Positions 60,555-64,000 of a stretch of DNA of 64,000 nt are shown in pieces. This DNA is from Sycon ciliatum (Eukaryota > Porifera > Calcarea > Leucosolenida > Sycettidae). The notes beneath the pieces are model-generated. The model saw only the letters and a list, made by a program, of their open reading frames with translations. It did no database searches and was not told where the DNA came from. A program made the translations under genes and the position numbers. The stretch spans positions 7,381,128-7,445,127 of the forward strand of contig NC_088647.1 of the NCBI RefSeq assembly GCF_964019385.1, written 5' to 3'. The number at the start of each line of letters is the position of its first letter. Position 1 is the first letter of the stretch.

Positions 60555-60632
60555 AGTACTTTTATTGTTATATTCATATTAGTACTTTTATTGTTATATT
60601 CATATTAGTACTTTTATTGTTATATTCATATT
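60555..60632. repeat. Three 26-bp tandem repeats
   Basis: AGTACTTTTATTGTTATATT followed by CATATT, three exact copies. Confidence 0.95.
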
Positions 60633-60888
60633 CATTGAGTTATGCTTACATTGTTAAAGTAGTCCAAATGTCACTTCAGCTCGTCCTACTTATTGCCATA
60701 TTAAAATCGTTGTCTCCTCGTCGAATATTTATGCATATCATATTACATTTACTTTTCTGCATCTATTGTTCCTCTCGTTTGCTAACAGTAAATGTACTTC
60801 AGATATAATCACTACTTGGATGCAATGAATGGGATTTACTTTATGCAGTGAATGTGATTTTCTGTCTTTGATCATTTTGTGGAGGGTA

Positions 60889-61065
60889 GGGTCCGGCCGA
60901 TTCTGCCGGCAGAAAAATTGGCAGAATTCGGTACTTTTTCTGGTAAGTTTCATGCATGTTTGGTATGTGGATAAAGAAATGGAGCAGAATTCGAGGAATT
61001 GCCCGCCGTAAGGTTTGTATGGTTCTGCCAATTTCACTGCTTTTCGAGCAGAATCCGCGGGTCCC
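60889..61065. mobile_element. MITE family II, degenerate member
   Basis: Interior nearly identical to 63780-63930 (GCAGAAAAATTGGCAGAATT, CATGCATGTTTGGTATGTGG). Ends GGGTCCGGCCGATTCTGC and GCAGAATCCGCGGGTCCC are imperfect versions of the family ends. Confidence 0.65.
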
Positions 61066-61154
61066 CAGTGGTGGGTCTGATCTACTCATCTCCCACCGCT
61101 TAGGAGCTGCATCTGCGCCTTGATCCAAGAGGGTGGTGGCATTCCTGCGGATTA

Positions 61155-61701
61155 GGCACCAGCGGATCATGCCGCACTAAGTATTGGCATAATTCGGTGG
61201 TGGTTGAAAATTTGGATCACAATTTATTTGCCATCCTTTCGGAGGTACATGTAGGAGCATAACTACATCATTGTACCACAGTTCTAGAAATGTAGGCTAC
61301 ACAATTGTGTGCAATGCACCTGATAAGTGCTGGTAGTCTGCATGGCAAAGGGTTCGGAGATCATGCAGATAGTGTTTTCAATGAAAAGCAGGGTAGAAAT
61401 CACGGCAATACAATATTGTATTCTCCAATTCGTCTTCTTCAAAGTTCTTTCTCACACTGATCTAGTACATGCAGCATGCGAGTGAATCCGCCTTTATCAG
61501 GTATCCTGGAACTGACGAGATAGTGACGGGTAGCCCGCAAAACGCCATGACTGTGCAGGCTATAGATATTGCTCAAGTAATAAAAAATATGAGGATAGTT
61601 GATGTTCGGTGCTGATGGAAGGAGAGGTGGAGCTACGGGATAGATGAGCTGATTATTCGCCGCACAATTCCATGATTTGGCGAGCATAATCCGCCGGAGC
61701 C
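61155..61701. mobile_element. MITE family II, long member
   Basis: 547 bp between TA dinucleotides. Ends GGCACCAGCGGATCATGC and GCATAATCCGCCGGAGCC are inverted copies of the family terminus. The interior differs from the short members. Confidence 0.6.
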
Positions 61702-61703
61702 TA

Positions 61704-62877
61704 CTGCGAATGCGAAGAGTGATATCTGTCATACGAACTCGGCATGGGCATACATACTTAGTACTTCGAGTACTAGAATTGGCCGGCGCTGTCTGGACAT
61801 GGGAAATCCTACATCATCAGCAAAGCAAGTTGTCGCTCTGCTGCAAATTCTGTAATCATCTCAAGCAGTTCAAACATTCGAAGATAAGCATTACCACAAG
61901 CTGTCTAAATGGAGAGTGATCATACTAGAGCCTAGAGGACATCGACAGCTGTTCGGCCTATGTACGTCAAGTGTTACAAACGTGTTGCTCAGTGAGCGAG
62001 TTTGACAGGTTTATTGTTCCTATCCTGTCCAAAAACAGACAAGTAGAGTCCAACAACAGCCATTGAGTATCATTCAACTGCATCCAGCATCCAGCATCCA
62101 GTCTACAAGTCCAAACTAACTTTGCAATACTGTAGCATAGGGTAGCTTACAAGAACATTGTAGACCTCCCCAGATTTCAATCATAATAATGTTGCTGCCA
62201 TGTATTGACAGCTAGCGGCTGAAGTGCGCACACAACTAGATGGCTAATGATAATCCGTCGCACACCTACATGTACAGTGTACATGACATGACTCTTCGAC
62301 CGTATATTCTATCGAATAATTTCGTATGACGTTACCAGACACAATCATAGTAATTATATTTTTTAGCAAACGTACAATTATTTTCATTAATTTTCAATTC
62401 CGGAGGGAACTCACGAAGGCCGCTAGCCCTCGACATCGCTTTCTGATAATCAAACCCACGGGAGATGTAGCAGATGCTAGTAATGGTACTGTTGTGTCTT
62501 GGCCGTTGGGGCATGACAGTATAGGAAGCTACCAGAAAAGTAAAGTGAAGTATTGTCCCTCTTCCCGAGGGAACCCAGGGCAGCTGTTAAAATACGGGAG
62601 ATGCAATCGACTCGCCATGACGCTCCTCTCCGTAACAACCCCAGTAGTTATACGCAACTATAGTTTCTCTCTCACATTCACTGGGGTTTAACATTGCTTT
62701 CTTATGATATTGTTGGCGCTAACATTTTTTCACTGGTTGAGGGAATGGTAAAGGGAAAAGTCCCCCCCCCCCTGACAATTGTTGATGCTTTTGGAGCGAG
62801 CTTCTTCTGGCCGTGATGCGGCGACCTGAGGTCAGCGGAGCCATCAATGCCCTACTGATGCGTTTCGGTGTTTCCCC
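61704..62877. other. No gene seen; duplicated segment 62460-62570
   Basis: GCTAGTAATGGTACTGTTGT and CATGACAGTATAGGAAGCTA recur in altered order at 63601-63735. No coding motif was found. Confidence 0.45.
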
Positions 62878-62961
62878 TCATGTTCAGTACTAGTTGTCTC
62901 ATGTTCAGTACTAGTTGTCTCATGTTCAGTACTAGTTGTCTCATGTTCAGTACTAGTTGTC
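62878..62961. repeat. Four exact 21-bp tandem repeats
   Basis: The unit begins TCATGTTCAGTACTAGTTGT and ends in C. All four copies look identical. Confidence 0.97.
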
Positions 62962-63069
62962 TCCGTAGTCCTAGTCTCAGTATCATTCGTCCTTTCTTAT
63001 TTTTCGAGCTGGGTATGTGAATAAACAAGTAGTAATCAACTAATCATAATAGTTTTTCTTTAAATTTGA

Positions 63070-63290
63070 TTGTTCCAACTAGGAGCACACACTTCTTGCC
63101 CAACTTGGCACTTGACTGGCTCACGACTGCCATCCGGAGCACACGAGGAGCACGTCGCACCTTCCACTCGGCAAACCTGCAAGAAAGCACCGCTCCCTGC
63201 TCAATACACAGTGTTTCGGGGAATTCGCCCCTCTTCAGTTAAGCTTGAGTAGGCTGAGGAAGATTGTGCCTGAAACGCACCACTTATATA
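63070..63290 (-). repeat. Dispersed duplicated segment, copy 2, with Cys-rich frame
   Basis: Homologous to 4921-5120. On the minus strand a strong acceptor (TGCTTTCTTGCAG) leads into about 37 open codons with CRVEGATCSSCAPDG and VKCQVGQEVC, six cysteines in 28 residues. This looks like part of an extracellular Cys-rich module, but no donor or partner exon was identified. Confidence 0.45.
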
Positions 63291-63760
63291 CTGCTCTCCA
63301 GGCCAAACCGTCACCAGGGATACAAACTTACAGAGACGCTTTGTTTCCAGCGCGATAAACACCTCGTGGAGGCCCAGGTAGCAGCGTGTGTCAGAGTCGC
63401 TCATGGAGTTGTGCTAAACAGACGTTGAGAGCCAGTATAGCTATTCGCAACGCTGTCACCTCCAACAACTAGTCGCACGTCCGCGTGTTCTAAGTTCGTA
63501 TTTTTCTTTTATATAAATAATCCTTGGCTCTCCATCCGAGTTAATAACAATAAAGAAAAATAAAATTTGGTAGACGCTTGTACTGGTAAGGTTGGGGACA
63601 TGCGGTTGGGACATGACAGTACAGGAAGCTACCAGAGAAGTAAATGTAAAGTATCATCTCAGCCAGCATAGCTTGCTGGTTAGTAAACATACGTCAGCAG
63701 ACACTAGTAATGGTACTGTTGTGTCTTGGAAAATGCGGAGTGCACAAGCGCCGGGAGCTA

Positions 63761-63959
63761 GGCACCGGCGGATTATGCGGGCAGAAAAATTGGCAGAATT
63801 GGGTACTTTTTCCGATAAGTTTCATGCATGTTTAGTATGTGGATAAAGAAATGGAGCAGAATTCGAGCAATTTCCCGCCATAAGGTTTGTATGGTTCTGC
63901 CAATTTCACTGCTTTTCGAGCAGAATCTGCCATCTTTTCGAGCATTATCCGCCGGTGCC
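63761..63959. mobile_element. MITE family II, intact short member
   Basis: 199 bp between TA dinucleotides (63759-63760 and 63960-63961). The 18-bp ends GGCACCGGCGGATTATGC and GCATTATCCGCCGGTGCC are complementary except at one position. The block TTCATGCATGTTTAGTATGT links it to 60889-61065. Confidence 0.8.
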
Positions 63960-64000
63960 TACCGGGAGCATAGGCGAAGAAGCGTTGATCCCGAGTCAGC

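Overview
The window is nuclear DNA of an animal, probably a marine invertebrate. Host genes are split into small exons with GT-AG introns and encode immunoglobulin (Ig) and fibronectin type III (FN3) domains. Most of the rest is eukaryotic transposable elements: non-LTR, Ty3/gypsy, BEL/Pao, a tyrosine-recombinase element, MULE-like, and several MITE families. No bacterial operon, rRNA, CRISPR array or intact tRNA gene was seen. The phylum cannot be decided from the sequence alone. All calls come from reading the sequence; no database search was run. || Host genes. Two complete gene models can be assembled by hand because splice sites and codon phases agree throughout. Gene A (minus strand, 9580 down to 2208, eight exons, 492 aa) is a predicted secreted protein: signal peptide, two Ig domains, two FN3 domains. 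Gene B (plus strand, 55356 to 59731, six exons, 275 aa) is a predicted type I membrane protein: signal peptide, one Ig domain, one transmembrane helix, and a cytoplasmic tail with two PPQY (WW-binding) motifs and a C-terminal PDZ-type ligand. || Layout. 0-1.5 kb: non-LTR fragment and a small non-coding LTR element. 2-9.6 kb: gene A, with MITEs and simple repeats in its introns. 9.6-15 kb: MITEs and a decayed MULE-like element with inverted minisatellite ends. 15.6-19 kb: patchwork of non-LTR and BEL/Pao fragments. 19.7-21.7 kb: minisatellite and a Crypton-like tyrosine recombinase. 22.4-29.4 kb: a non-LTR element on the minus strand interrupted by a MITE and by a very young, internally deleted chromodomain Ty3/gypsy element with identical LTRs. 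29.4-33 kb: no genes, bounded by inverted repeats. 33.2-36.7 kb: a nearly full non-LTR element of the endonuclease-RT (CR1/L2-like) type. 38.1-41.6 kb: a complete, apparently recent non-LTR element of a different lineage with a C-terminal restriction-like nuclease region, poly(A) tail and 13-bp target duplication. 41.9-54.9 kb: more MITEs, non-LTR copies and a BEL/Pao element interrupted by two tandem MITEs. 55.4-60 kb: gene B. 60-64 kb: MITEs and short tandem repeats. || The transposons do not form one pathway, but their nesting gives a relative chronology: the non-LTR host copy at 22-29 kb and the BEL/Pao copy at 46-50 kb are old, and the LTR element at 24.9-28.5 kb is the youngest clearly datable insertion. 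Several otherwise intact reading frames break at homopolymer runs. These may be assembly errors rather than real mutations.
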